The notes under the pieces: generated by a model
The model's database searches: none
Seen by the model: the letters and a program-made list of their open reading frames with translations, nothing else
Told to the model about the DNA's origin: nothing
Origin: Galerina marginata
Taxonomy: Eukaryota > Basidiomycota > Agaricomycetes > Agaricales > Galerinaceae
DNA: 64,000 nucleotides
NCBI GenBank assembly: GCA_023014335.1
Contig: JAECYW010000013.1
Span: forward strand, 744,001-808,000
Direction of reading: 5' to 3'
Translations under genes and position numbers: made by a program
Shown: positions 22,325-33,351 of the stretch, piece after piece
How the letters are laid out: each line of letters begins with the position of its first letter
How positions within the stretch are numbered: the stretch's first letter is position 1

Positions 22325-24272
22325 ATGGAAAGCCCATTGTCCTCCCCGGAGCGGTACTTGTTCGTTTTGCCGGGTGGCCCATCACGACTGACCATTGTTC
22401 TGCCAGTGGTCCCCTAATATGTAAAGTCACGTACTTGGACCGCCAGAAGGTTTGTTGATTGTCTACACCTTCTATTTGGTTACTTAAAGGACGCGACTTA
22501 GAGAAAACGCACCCTCTCCAACGCAGAGTCCGTCTTCTCCTGTTCACGTTCCTCGATCAACAATCACCAACCTCTCATCTCTCAGCTCTGATTCAGAATC
22601 CAGTTCCATCTCCAAGTCTACTAATTCTCCTATGAAGCACGGTAACAGTCCGAAAAAAGCGGTCGACAAGGTGTGCCATCTCGAGCTCGTTGGACCGGCG
22701 ATGATCCTGATGAATGTCAGTCTCCTGCGAGCAGGGGACCAAAGAAGGTCGACGTCAGGTAAACCTGCTGCTCACTGGATGTCTACGTTTTATCGACGCA
22801 TGCTTTCGCTCGTCTAGCCTCCCAGGGCCGTCTCCGAAGCGAGCCCGACACAACTCTGACGAGCCTTCAAGCATGGCACCTCCCAAAGTCAAGAAGGGTT
22901 CTCATGTTCGCGCAACTTCGTCGGCCAGCTCGCTTAAGCAAGTCGCCCTGCAAGTCGAGGATTCGCCCTCTGTAAACAAGAAGCCTGAGTCCATTTCAGC
23001 CCGAGTTCGCAAGCCAAAGTCCAAAGCGTGCGTTTCGCTTCGTTCGTTTCTTGTGCCATGAGCTCATATTTCACATAGTAAGTCAGTCGCTGCCGATGAC
23101 GACTTTGACGATAGCGTATCCATCGCGGACTCCTCGATCAGCGTAAGCATAATTCGACGCAACGAAAGCGAACGCATCGAATATTTCAAGAACCAATCCG
23201 AATGCGGCAAGTTGGAACCCCATGCCGCTGAGTGTAACAAGTGTAACAAGACAGTCAACCTTGGGCGCAAGCAAACCTACGCTGTTCGCCCTTGGGAGAT
23301 CCACAGGGCTCGTTGCGACCAGAAACCAGCCATTATTATCCCGTAAGTCATCGTTTACTATCTCCTTTGCGTCGTCTTATTGAGGATCCCTTTAATAATA
23401 GTACAACCCCGGATTCCTCGAAGGAACCCCTTGAAGTCGAGAAGTCGACATCCTCTTCTCCTCCTGCTTCGACCTCGCAGACTCCGGCTCGTCGCCCGAG
23501 TGAAAGTGAAAGGAGGGAGTTCTTGGAGGGAGATAAACAGATTAAGGACCTCGAGAAGCATCGCGTCTGTTGCCGAAAGTGCCAGAATTGGGTTGACCTC
23601 TCCCCTACCCTTCCGTATGCCACTGGCAATTGGGTTAAGCACAAAAATAGGTGCTCCGATGCAGTGTATGTCCTTTTCCCTCTTAGGCTCGTCTCGGGGT
23701 TGACAACGACTTGACAGCCCGAGCAACCGTGTTGCAGCCGCTAAGCGGAAGCTTCTCGTCGTGAATGATAAGCAAGTCAAATCATTCATGCCGCGTAAGA
23801 TCGAATGTGGTTTCTGCGGTGTTACTGTTCAACTAGAAGGCGAAGGTGACTTCAACCTTACCAAGTGGGATGAACACAAATTGAACTGCACCAAGTATGA
23901 CATCCATTTTATGTATCTCCCTCTGGTCATTTCTAACTACTCCCCAATAGGACCGTCCCGATCTTAAGGAGCGAAAGCGTCAGCTCCATCCCGTTCCCCT
24001 CCCGTTATTCCATGCCTCCGCCGTCTTCCGCTTCTACTGAGGATACCCTCGTCGTGGATATTGCCAATTCGCGTTCTTCCCAGGGAGTCAAGCGCTCTCG
24101 CGAAGAACCCGAGGTGATTGCTGAAGAAGACGCACGGCCTTCCGCTCGTCAAAGAACGGCATCTTACCTTCCGCCTCAGGTAGAACCCCCCAACACTGTT
24201 ATGGGCTGGTTCATGCTTCCATTTCACTCTTTCGTCCGTGGCTTCAAGGAGAGTTTGAAGGACAGACCTTAA
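22325..24272 (+). CDS. Protein with three C-x2-C-x16-W-x2-H-x3-C zinc fingers
   Basis: About nine exons join in phase from MESPLSSPERGPLICKVT through a Ser/Pro-rich disordered region (LSSLSSDSESSSISKSTN, PGPSPKRARHNSDEPSS). Three fingers then follow, at 23233-23316 (CNKC..W-EI-H-RAR-C), 23571-23654 (CRKC..W-VK-H-KNR-C) and 23806-23889 (CGFC..W-DE-H-KLN-C). All three have exactly the same spacing, 28 residues from first to last Cys. An Arg/Glu-rich helix precedes the first two. The C-terminus has a basic GVKRSREEPEV patch and a hydrophobic end (VMGWFMLPFHSFVRGFK). The finger resembles BED or C2HC folds but fits neither pattern I know. It is likely a DNA- or RNA-binding nuclear protein, by inference. 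Confidence 0.72.
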
Positions 24273-25162
24273 ATCCTGTGGCCAGACGCCCGGGACGTTC
24301 ATTCTTTTCACGTGATTGTTTGTACCAGCATCTGTGTCATCTCTCTTTCTTCTTGTCTTTCCGGTCTGAATTTTAATCCATTATGTTTTTATTAACGTTT
24401 TTGAACTGTCTGATTGTCTGACTCAACAACGGTTTTGCCGTCTGACCCATCAAAACAGGATCCTCCAGGGTCGACGGCTGCAATAACGAGCCCTCCAATG
24501 GGACCCACAGGCCTTGGATCGGCTCGTCCTGTGGCCGTGGCCTCAAACTCGGAGTCACCTTTGCTATCTATGCGGATGTTGCCGTGAGCTCCCGTGGTCT
24601 CCCTCCATTTTCATTAGCCTTTTCAGGGTACTCGTCATCATCTTGGTGCAAGCGACATCCTCTTATCCTGGTCTTTCCCGAACCCAACAGCTTCACCGCG
24701 GCATCCTATAAAAAACACATCGCCATCTCTTCGCGAGTACATATCTTCATTGCCTTCTTTTTCCCTCGGTTGCATCCATTAACTCCAACTCTAACCCAGC
24801 CCTTTGGGCTTAGTTCGAGTGGAACAACGTTTGGAAAGGTATGTTTTTTTTTCTTTGATGTTTTTCGCCTTTTATTTCTATCCCCCGTTGCTTACGAGAC
24901 GATACCCGTGCAGGGATTCGATCCGGATCTTTCCCCCTCTGCATCCCCGCAGTTCTGAGTGTTTCGCCGACACTTCCTGAACCGCAGCGTTGAAGGGTGT
25001 GTCCCTCTTGACACCCAACGTCGCCTCTGAAGAAGCAACGACAGAGAAGAAGAAAATCGTCTTGCACATGGCATGCCACCAGCCACTTAGTAAGATATAA
25101 CAGATTCTTGGCACCGCCTCCATTGTACTTACTCGTGTTCTCTCTCCTTCAGTCACGCAGCG
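24273..25162. other. Promoter and 5' UTR of the single-finger gene
   Basis: A TATA box lies near 24707. The leader probably contains introns: GTATGTTTTT at 24840 to GTGCAG near 24913, and GTAAGATAT near 25090 to TCCTTCAG near 25152. An ATG in the leader (ATGGCATGCCACC near 25070) is not in frame with the main start, so it may act as a short upstream ORF. No other gene is seen. Confidence 0.45.
24707..24715 (+). promoter_or_regulatory. TATA box of the single-finger gene
   Basis: TATAAAAAA precedes a pyrimidine-rich leader with apparent 5' UTR introns. It is about 450 bp from the coding start, which suggests a long spliced leader. Confidence 0.4.
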
Positions 25163-25923
25163 ATGGATTTGATGAAGACCCCCGCAGAAAGGGCACGAGA
25201 AAAGACTCTCCTGAACGACCCCTTGGCTCTTGTGCTGAACCCCTCCCTCGTTGAATGCAAACAGTGTCACAAGAAGATCAAGCTTTCCTCGAAGAGCGCC
25301 TTTGATACTTTTCATTGGCGCAATCACCGCGCACGGTGCCTCAGGACAATCAAGAAGAAGAAGACCAAAGGCATCCTTCCCCCACTGACGGTGAGCTTGA
25401 CGCGTCATTTCATGACTCGATCATATTAAACTGACATTGATCTCAGCGCCGACCGATACCTACTCCGCTCAAGGCGGCCACGACCCCCAGGCCACCACAT
25501 CCTGAACCCAGAAAATCCAAGACCCCACCCCTGATTGATATCTCCGACAGCGAAGAAGAGCGCCGTTCTGAACAATCGCCGGAGGCACAGTCTCCGCCGA
25601 GCACTCTACCATGGTCTCCCTTCGCCATACAAACACCACCAGACATCCGCCACTCAGACGCCTTCCTTGATGACTACATCCTTCGTTCTCATCCGGAATG
25701 CTTTCAGAGGGCAACACCCCTGTCTGATCATTGGCAGAGTTGGAGCTGGTCACAGCTCAAGGAGCCGCACTTCCCGCCCTCAGCTTACAATCAGGACGAT
25801 GACTTGGAGTATGACGAGGATGATGATCATAAATCACATTATTCTTCCCTCACTAGTCAGGACGAAAGGGCCCAGGAGGCAGCACACGCCCTTTCCATGC
25901 TATCTCGTTCTCGACCTCGTTGA
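25163..25923 (+). CDS. Protein with one C-x2-C-x16-W-x2-H-x3-C zinc finger
   Basis: Two exons. Exon 1 begins MDLMKTPAERAREKTLLNDP and contains the finger at 25256-25339 (CKQC..W-RN-H-RAR-C), with the same 28-residue spacing as the three fingers in the upstream neighbour and a similar Arg/Glu/Leu helix before it. A basic KKKKTK patch follows. Exon 2, after a short GTGAGC...CTCAG intron, is disordered: Pro-rich, with an acidic LIDISDSEEERRS run (a possible SUMO-interaction-like sequence), WSWSQLKEPHFPPS and a DDDLEYDEDDD stretch. It ends LSMLSRSRPR. It probably arose with the neighbour by duplication. A nuclear role is inferred. Confidence 0.7.
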
Positions 25924-26391
25924 TTCATTTATTTCTATGCGTTGCATGCCCGTTATGTCTTCCTACCGATCAGAACCCACTGTCTGGAATGCTATCATTC
26001 GCTCTCATCCGTGCAACTCATGTATGTTTTATTGTCATCATTTCCCGCACTATCCACCAGCATCATCTATTTCTTGCACATATTGTAGATCAGCTCCCCC
26101 ATGCTAGCATTGTTTCATTTTGTACCATACCTGTAAATCTTTATGCCCATCCATTCCACTCTATTGGTACATGTTGATTTATATCATGTCGACTTGGGAG
26201 TGACAATAAACAGTGCCAGGAATCTTGCCTACTATGTAGCCAAGCCAATTTTTGTAGGACCCGGGATTTTGCAACGCCCTTCCCCTGGACTCGCCTAACC
26301 GTAGCATGCCGCTAGCCCGCCGTTCTAGGGAAACGATCGTTATCATCAGGCAATGGTGGGCTCACGATGCCACTTTGCAGCATTTGGACTA
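25924..26391. other. Intergenic region
   Basis: This is the convergent 3' flank of the finger gene and the sirtuin. A plus-strand frame here is the non-coding continuation of shifted frames from the upstream gene. Confidence 0.45.
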
Positions 26392-27946
26392 TCACCTGGT
26401 CTTCGCTTGCTCGTCCGCCTCTGAAAATGAAGAATTCGTGACCGAGGCCCTCCGTATCTTAAGCAACACAAAAAAAACTTACATGGCCTTTCTGGCAACA
26501 TCTCGCATGATGGCGCCGCTAGGAACATCTAGTTTCTCCAAGCCAGGAAGACTATCGGCGCGTGTGGGTCCCACATTTAGAACCATGACTGGTTTTTTGT
26601 GCTCAAGAGCATGCTTTAACAGTCTAGAACGAAGAATTGGGTATGCAGAAGATAATCAGAACCATTCCGGGACTACCTGAATGCTGAGTACGTCGCGAGG
26701 GTTGTGCCAATGATGAGCAATCGATCAGAGTCCTCAACGTCATGGAAACTTTGAACCACAAATGTTGGCTTCATAACATCAATGCAATAAAAATCGGCAA
26801 CATACGATCTTTCCTTCACAGCCTTGGGGATGGACTCTCCGAAGAAGATCACTCCAGGCTTGTGCTATGAAGGTGAGTCCTAAACGTCATGTAGACAATG
26901 TAGGAAATTCACCACTGAGTTTCTGTGATCCTCTAACAAGCAGTCGGGGCATTCTGGGACGACGAATTCGTTGTACGAGATCCCCATATGTTCAATTGCA
27001 ACCTGAAGTCATACGTTAGAGCGCACAAAGTAGAGCAAGGGAATTCGCTTACATCCCCATCTGGATTCGTTCTTGGCTGGGTTCCACTAGTTTCGAGCTC
27101 CTCCGCGTACTGGCGCCATCTTGGATTCGCCGCAGAAAGCCAATCTTGGAAAATATCACGATTAAAAACGTGTCCTCGGTTGCAATGGACGCGCTTTCGC
27201 GTTATGAGCAAGTATGGGCGATCAAGAAGAAAAGGGGCTTTACATGAAGGGTTCCATGGAGTTCCAAAATATTATCTCGGAGACGTGCAGGACTCCAATG
27301 ATACGGCGCTGCGATTCGAAGGGCTTTGTGATGGAGACCATCGACGTTCTGTCCAGAAATAAATATATATTTAAGTTGTCGGCAAGGACAACTCTCACTT
27401 GGGTGATAATGCGAGAAACGTAAGAAGTGTGCTGTAACGCTGCAAGAGCAAAATGCGTCGTATTCGGTTGAGCATCGCGCACTGGGGGGTACCCGAGGTA
27501 GGAACGGAGCCTGAGGGACATATTGGTGTCCGGGATCTCTCTGAGAATGGTTGAATATTCACCAGTATCTTTGCCTGGCCGAATCATGAGTTTGACTCCG
27601 CAATTGAGCCTCCAGATGGATAATTACCTGAATGCGCGACCTATTTCGGAAGAGTCTACGAGCTCATGGTAGAAGATAGGCCTTGAGACTGTGCATGAGC
27701 AATGATCCGAAGGATGGTCATAGAGTACTGGATTTACTTGTAGTTTGGGTTCATGTATCTTCCATCCTCTCCACGATATGCCCGAATTCCCGAATCCACA
27801 CTAACACCAGCACCAGTCAAAATGGTGACATTCCCAAGGCCAATAAATTCTGTCAATCGTTCTGTCGCCTCCCGGATTGATTTCACAGAGAGAATTGGCT
27901 TTGCGTTGAGGATGGACTGTGGAAGACCGGGTACAGAAACTCGCAT
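26392..27946 (-). CDS. Class II (SIRT4-like) sirtuin, NAD-dependent deacylase
   Basis: It removes acyl groups or ADP-ribosylates proteins using NAD. Class II members act mainly in mitochondria. MRVSVPGLPQSILNAKPIL leads to VTILTGAGVSVDSGIRAYRG, the NAD-binding GAGxSxxSGIxxxRG motif, then YLGYPPVRDAQPNTTHFAL, the catalytic-histidine region, VHCNRGHVFNRDIFQDWLSA, TNPDGD, NEFVVPECPDCLLED, KPGVIFFGESIPKAVKE, RLLIIGTTLATYSAFRLL and PVMVLNVGPTRAD. The last exon ends EADEQAKTR. Only one Cys (CNRGH) is seen at the first zinc half-site, where a CxxC pair would be expected. A longer open frame upstream of 27946 has an ATG at 28069 but runs into the PEX7 start, so I chose 27946. Confidence 0.85.
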
Positions 27947-28040
27947 GTGACTGTAGGGTGCAAAAGCCGGCAATTGCTTCGGCCTTTCCGTCGCGACTCG
28001 CGATCCCTTTCTGGCTCTCCCTTCTCCCTGAACCACAACG

Positions 28041-29289
28041 ATGAATGGCCCACAGCAACAACCAGGCATCTTGCAAACACCGGGCTTTGCACATTACTCG
28101 GTCGCTTGGTCACCATTCCACACAACCAAAGTCGCACTAGCATCTTCTGCCAACTTCGGACTCGTTGGAAACGGTCGATTGCATTTGGTTTCTGTTAATC
28201 CGAGTCCTGGAGGTTCTCCGAGGCTAAACGTCGATAAACAGTGCGGCGTTAACTTGTCTCTCTCGCCTTTCTGACTGAACGTTCAAGGCGTCAGATATGA
28301 AACCCAGGACGGGCTTTTCGACATAGCCTGGTCTGAAATTCACGAGAATCAACTCGTAACTGCCTCTGGAGACGGTTCGATACGACTGTGGGACGTAATG
28401 CTGGATGTATGTACTTACAACTACCTCTCCCGGTCTCATACTAATATCTTCTCAGAATCTTCCGATACGCGCATGGCAAGAACATACGCGTGAGGTCTTC
28501 TCGGTAGACTGGTCGAACTTGAAGAAAGACACATTTGCATCATCATCATGGGACGGAACCGTAAAGTTGGTGCGAGGATTTCCATTTCCCACTATGCTGT
28601 CGTTTATCACCTCTTCATAGTGGAGGCCCGACATCGCGCGTTCTATCACGACCCTACAAGCACATCACTCCTGCGTCTACCAGGCAATGTTCTCCCCACA
28701 TCAACCAGATATTCTTGGGACATGTTCCACCGATGGAACCCTTAAAGTGTTCGATCTCCGCGCCCCGGCATACAGCACCGGCCCAAGCACCAACACCTTC
28801 ACAAACCCTATTTCGGCTGCTGTCTTGACCATCCCTGCTTCTGGGACCGAGGTTCTATCCATAGATTGGAATAAATACCGTCCAATGGTTCTGGCAAGTG
28901 CTGGTGTTGATAAACATGTCAAAACCTGGGATTGCCGAATGGTCAAGACAGGGGAAGTTGGTCAGGTTGGAGGCATCTGTGAGACCCAGCTGTTAGGGCA
29001 TGAATATGCTGTCCGTAAGGTTCAGTGGAGTCCACATCGACCGGATATTCTGGCGACGGCCAGTTACGATATGACTTGTCGAGTGTAAGCCTCTAGATAC
29101 CTTAGTGCCCCACTCATCTGATTTTTCTCTTGCAGCTGGACGACCACTCCCACTCCTGGAAGACCTCAGCTACTTCATATCCATGATCCTCACACAGAAT
29201 TTGTCGTAGGTGTTGGATGGTCTCTATATGAAGAGGGTGTTTTGGCAAGCTGTGGGTGGGATGGGAAACTGAGTGTTTTTAGAGCATGA
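28041..29289 (+). CDS. PEX7: PEX7, peroxisomal PTS2 receptor
   Basis: A WD40 protein that binds the N-terminal PTS2 signal and carries cargo to peroxisomes. The N-terminus [20 protein letters not shown] is the PEX7 hallmark. WD repeats follow: [136 protein letters not shown] and [27 protein letters not shown]. The protein ends at a normal length. Introns of about 50-60 bp interrupt repeats 1, 2 and 5. It is divergent from the sirtuin, with 94 bp between start codons. Confidence 0.95.
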
Positions 29290-29849
29290 TTCGGTTACGA
29301 TAACTTCAATATTCGAAACCAATTGTACCATTAAAAAATTTGCAACACAAATTTGTTCATGAAGTGTTTGATAGCGCACTGGTGCCTACAGCATACTTGA
29401 TTTGGGAATTTCGCCTTCCGAAATAACCCCAATTGTGTCTTCCATCCAGGTAGGGGACCCACAAGCTAAAATAATGATCTAGGGAAGCATTTTCGGGTTG
29501 TTTGGTCTAACGTCAAGACGAATCGGGTTAATCATCGTCAAATTCTCGGGCTCAAGGCTTTATCTACGACCCAGACTATCAGCAGTTCTTGTTTGATAGA
29601 TTGATTCTTGGAACATTGCTAGAGGTCGTATTCAGAAGCAGGTGTGCCACCAATTTATCCCTGTCAACAAGTCGATCTTCCGAGTTGACGCGTTGACGTT
29701 TTGAGCCCAAGACCACGATATACTATAAGGACCAGTCTTTTGATTTGATTATCGAACCACTGGGACAGGCCATTGGCATCAAGAGCTGCCCAAGCCAAGC
29801 CTACCTTGACTACTCTGTGGATGATTGTTGTACACCTATACGAATCACC
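29290..29849. other. Intergenic region
   Basis: It holds the 3' flank of PEX7 and the promoter of the methyltransferase. The methyltransferase frame stays open upstream to about 29745 but has no ATG before 29850 (only TTG/ATT codons). Confidence 0.5.
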
Positions 29850-30716
29850 ATGGAGCCTGTGGATTTCACGCTGGCATCAGAGGACTTTTTCTCTGATTCG
29901 CTTCAAACACTTTATGATTACCAGCCAATCGCTTTAACCACCTCCGGTGGTCTGTTCACATATACCTTCACCTGTACTTTGGACCATCAACACCCAGAAT
30001 CGTGTTTACAACCATTCACCATATCCCTCCACACACCTGATACAAATGCTGCGAACTGGGCTCTGCACGCATCGTCTATCTGGGTGTCATCCGTTTACCT
30101 CGCTGATCACCAGCACATCATTGATTTAGAGACCCGTATTAAATCAAGAAATCCCGAATATGCGGTACGGGTGCTAGAACTAGGGGCGTCCGCAGGGCTG
30201 CCAAGCATCGTCATCGCGAAATTGTGGCCCATGGTGTTGGTTACGGCAACCGATTATCCGGACGAGGCGCTAATCAAAACCTTATCACAGAACGTGGATA
30301 GAAATGGTGTGGCGCAACAGTGTAGGGCTCTACCTTTTGCTTGGGGAACCGACCCGTCTTTAATTCTTCACGCAAAGGAGAAGTTCGATGTTGTGATTGC
30401 AGCAGATACGCTTTGGAACCCCGATTTGCATTCAATATTCATCGACGCGCTGAGGTCGACTTTGAAAAGAGAATCATCAGCCAGGGTACATGTCGTTGTC
30501 GGGCTTCACACCGGCAGGTATACTATTCAGTCGTTTCTGAGAGGCGTTTTGGAATCTGGATTTGACCTGGAATGCGTCGAAGAGAGGGCGGTCTCGGGAT
30601 CTTCTATAAGGAGCTGGGAAGTTGGGCGCGACGGAGAAGATGAGCAAGAGAGGAGACGGTGGATAATATGGATACAATTGAGATGGAGAGAGTCGGAGAT
30701 AGAGTTACATGTGTAA
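29850..30716 (+). CDS. EFM7-like protein lysine/N-terminal methyltransferase
   Basis: A class I SAM-dependent methyltransferase of the family that modifies elongation factor 1A. The single exon starts MEPVDFTLASEDFFSDSLQT. The SAM-binding motif I is VRVLELGASAGLPSIVIAKL (LGAxxGLPS, characteristic of the EFM7/NNT1 group), followed by VTATDYPDEALIKTLSQNVD (acidic loop) and KFDVVIAADTLWNPDLHSIF (post-motif I and IV). The front half includes an ISLHTPDTNAANWALHASSI strand with the conserved Trp. It ends in a charged, Arg/Glu/Trp-rich tail. It lacks introns, unlike its neighbours. The first ATG is used. Confidence 0.8.
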   Translation: MEPVDFTLASEDFFSDSLQTLYDYQPIALTTSGGLFTYTFTCTLDHQHPESCLQPFTISLHTPDTNAANWALHASSIWVSSVYLADHQHIIDLETRIKSRNPEYAVRVLELGASAGLPSIVIAKLWPMVLVTATDYPDEALIKTLSQNVDRNGVAQQCRALPFAWGTDPSLILHAKEKFDVVIAADTLWNPDLHSIFIDALRSTLKRESSARVHVVVGLHTGRYTIQSFLRGVLESGFDLECVEERAVSGSSIRSWEVGRDGEDEQERRRWIIWIQLRWRESEIELHV

Positions 30717-30966
30717 GGAAGGTGTATCTGGATATGTAATACCTTCTTTCGACGGACTGAGGAGGCGAGTATCTACTGTGCTGTAACCTGGTTGTCCTAA
30801 CTATATACAAAGGGTCTTCTTTTTAGAGTATCTGTGAAGTCTGCGAGAGAAGCGATAAAGAGGGTAGAGGAAAGCACTGGAGTCCGAGACAATATACTAC
30901 AAGGTCCTCCGATCCTGTTGCGGGGAGTTATACAAGTTATGAATAATTTGAGAGCTCGTCGAGCTT

Positions 30967-32705
30967 CTAGAGAGATGGATGATACTGAGGAGCGCGTGGA
31001 GCAGGAACACCGAAAGTCAGGATATTGACTGGCTTCAGGTCCGCATGGTTTTCCTGCAGAATAAAGTGGTTTCAAGATGAGAGCTAAATTACATAAGTTG
31101 ATGGGAAGAACACACCAATAAGACAACGACGTTGTCTTCAGTAGCGCAGATTCCCTCGACCGCAAGGCCGTTAGTTGTAGCGGAAGGGAAATCGCGGTGA
31201 CTCTCATTCGGCCTGAGGACCGACATCTTGCCAATGAGAGTCCATGTCTTGGTCGGCGGAGTCGAGATTTCGGCATAAGGGGAAAAATCAACGATGCTTA
31301 GCCTGGAGCGTTCATGTCCGCGGCTGGAGCGGGTGCCATCCTTCTCGAGGTAAACGACGCGACTGCCGACGACCTGAGGATTCCCAACAACAGCGTTCAT
31401 TTGGAGGTCCTTAATGAGGCAAAATTGGCTCCAGTAGCTCCATGGAACAGATCGCCTATCTGCGTGCGAGGTAGGCCTGAAGAAAGATTCATTGATGAAC
31501 ATCCAATGCATTCCACTGCCGTTCGGCCCTGTCTGCTTGGCGGCAAGGAGGAGAACGCGAGCAGACGGGTCTGAACAAAAGAGCGCATTTGATGGTGTGC
31601 AAAGATCGTTGTTCGGTGCGGTATTTCGGGCAAATCGCATGGTGGACTTTGCCCAGATCGGCGGTAATTCATACTCGCGCTCAATCGCTACGTTCCGCAT
31701 GTCAAAAATGTTATAAAGATAGAGCACCATCTTTCCGTGGACCTTTCTGACACCAAGGAGGAAGTAAGAATTGAGCAGAACGACATCCTGTTCTTCCAGC
31801 CACTGTAAAAGGCACCTCAGTTTTGTAAATTGAAGCGAAAGACGTAATTACCATCGCCTGTAGGGTGCACCAGTCCAACAACAGATGTTTTGTTAAACCC
31901 CCAATAAAATCAAGAGTGACGACCATGCGGTTACCGCAAACGACGATGGAGACTTTGTCGACGGGCTGAGCGACATGAGTGGAGCAGTCGTAGTAGGGTG
32001 AGGATGCCCTTGGGTGCTTGTCGAATTTCCACAAATTGCGAATCCTGAGGCGTAAGCCAATCTGACCGCCTGGCCCCCTAAGCGTATCAATGAAGTCAAA
32101 TACCCTATAAATGAAACACTTAGATAAAAGCTTACGCATAAGTCTGGCTGGTTACAATGAGAGATTGGAAAGGATCAATTGCAACGCAGTCAGCTTGCGG
32201 AGTGGTATTGTACTTCAAGTGGCGCGTTTGGGATGGAGGACAGCCAGTGCGGCAAGAGGGGAGTTCAATCAAGTCCAAAGATTGAGTTCCAACATAGTAC
32301 AAGAAGTTTCCAGAGACGTCAACCTGGGTCGCGGTGTCGGGAACCCTGACTTTCTGCTCGTCGGTCCAGTTGAGACTTGGCCAGTCTTTCTTGTATGCCA
32401 TCAAGAGCTGGAGGCGAATCAAGGGGGAGCTTCGGGTAGAATTAGAAACAGGACCGTCCCTCATTCCGACCACTGCAAGCTCAAATCTGTAACGTAGATG
32501 CTGGAACTCCATCACGAGTTGATAGACCCGTCGAAACGCCTGGAATACAACATCCAAAGTAAATTTCGGCACATTTGACAAATCAAGGTTCAACTCCTAC
32601 CTGGCATGTTTTATGCAAAGTCACTGGGTTCAACTTTTCCAAGATCAAAATGAGAACGTCGTTGGAAATCCTATAGCGCTTGAGAGTGGGCTCCCGGTGG
32701 GGCAT
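30967..32705 (-). CDS. F-box protein, substrate receptor type
   Basis: The N-terminus contains an F-box (RISNDVLILILEKLNPVTLH-KTCQAFRRVYQLVMEF), which binds Skp1 in SCF ubiquitin ligases. It is followed by the agaricomycete pattern LRYRFELAVVGMRDGP. The rest is a beta-rich, WD/beta-propeller-like region (DATQVDVSGNFLYYVG-type blades, VSIVVCGNRMVVTLDF, RLSIVDFSPYAEIS) of unknown partner. Five exons splice in phase. The last joins VVVLL to ENHADLKPVNILTFG and ends YHPSL. ATG 32705 is the first in frame after an upstream TGA. A TATA box lies 36 bp upstream. Confidence 0.75.
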
Positions 32706-32740
32706 CTTGGACTGGTGTCTTCATCCTTCATCTTCGAAGA

Positions 32741-32748
32741 TTTTATAC
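32741..32748 (-). promoter_or_regulatory. TATA box of the F-box gene
   Basis: GTATAAAA on the minus strand lies about 36 bp upstream of the F-box ATG, so the 5' UTR would be very short. It also sits only 13 bp beyond the stop of the upstream gene. Confidence 0.4.
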
Positions 32749-32760
32749 CCGTTCCTCTCG

Positions 32761-33351
32761 TCAATGAAGAAAAAAAAAGAAGAAAAAAGAAAAGGCGGTT
32801 GCTGAGCGATGCAGTAGTCGGACTACATCTTTGTGAAACAAAATTGACAGAGTTTGTATTATCCTCATCGCGATTGAAGGACCAGGAAACGGTTGGAAAG
32901 CGTGTCGTCGGCAGGCTGTCGATATTGTGTATAGCGAGAGTCTTTTGTGGAGAAAGGCATCGCGTCTCATTGCTTCTTGTAAAGGCTGTCATGTCAACGG
33001 AATTGAGTTTGGCCTTGGAGCAGAGAGTTTAGTGATGAAGGGATACTTACGTCGGGTGCGCGAGAGAAGCGCGAAAAATTCAACAATAAGAGCCTAATAG
33101 CAGGGAACGAGTTGCCCAAGAAGTGCAAGGACCCATACGGCAAGAGAGAACCAGACGTTGGGATAACGAACTAATGGTGTAAGTGTATGAAGAATAGGAC
33201 ATTTATTTGATTGTTTTAAAGGTGCAACGATGGAGTTCAAGTCAAAATGAAGTCGTATGTGTTTAGGCAACTTTTGGTAGCCAGATCTGAGTGAGATTGC
33301 CGATCTTGCTGACAAAGCGATCGGGCACTCGTCGTCACTGTCCGTTTCCAT
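32761..33351 (-). CDS. Orphan small three-exon protein
   Basis: A hand-spliced model that keeps phase through two introns. METDSDDECPIALSARSAIS leads to LHFDLNSI, a 58-bp intron (GTTGCACC...CATTAG) then gives FVIPTSGSLLPYGSLHFLGN and RLLLLNFSRFSRAPD, and a second (GTAAGT...GACAG) gives PLQEAMRRDAFLHKRLSLYT and IAMRIIQTLSILFHKDVVRL. It ends in a run of Phe coded by a T-tract. No family is recognised. The start is 45 bp from the divergent CRIPT start and the stop is 55 bp from the next gene's ATG, an unusually tight fit that lowers confidence. Confidence 0.42.

Noticed and set aside
24905..24935. tRNA B-box-like sequence (GGATTCGATCC)
   Set aside because: No A box at the right distance and no cloverleaf could be drawn. 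It lies in the probable leader of a protein gene.
18673..25923. Secondary-metabolite or CAZyme gene cluster
   Set aside because: Only one glycoside hydrolase is present, with no polyketide synthase, NRPS, terpene cyclase, P450 or transporter beside it.
27947..28069. N-terminal extension of the sirtuin from an ATG at 28069
   Set aside because: The frame is open, but it would overlap the PEX7 start and gives a low-quality sequence (MPGCCCGPF). The start at 27946 fits the family better.
29745..29849. Longer start of the methyltransferase
   Set aside because: The upstream in-frame extension begins with TTG and contains no ATG.
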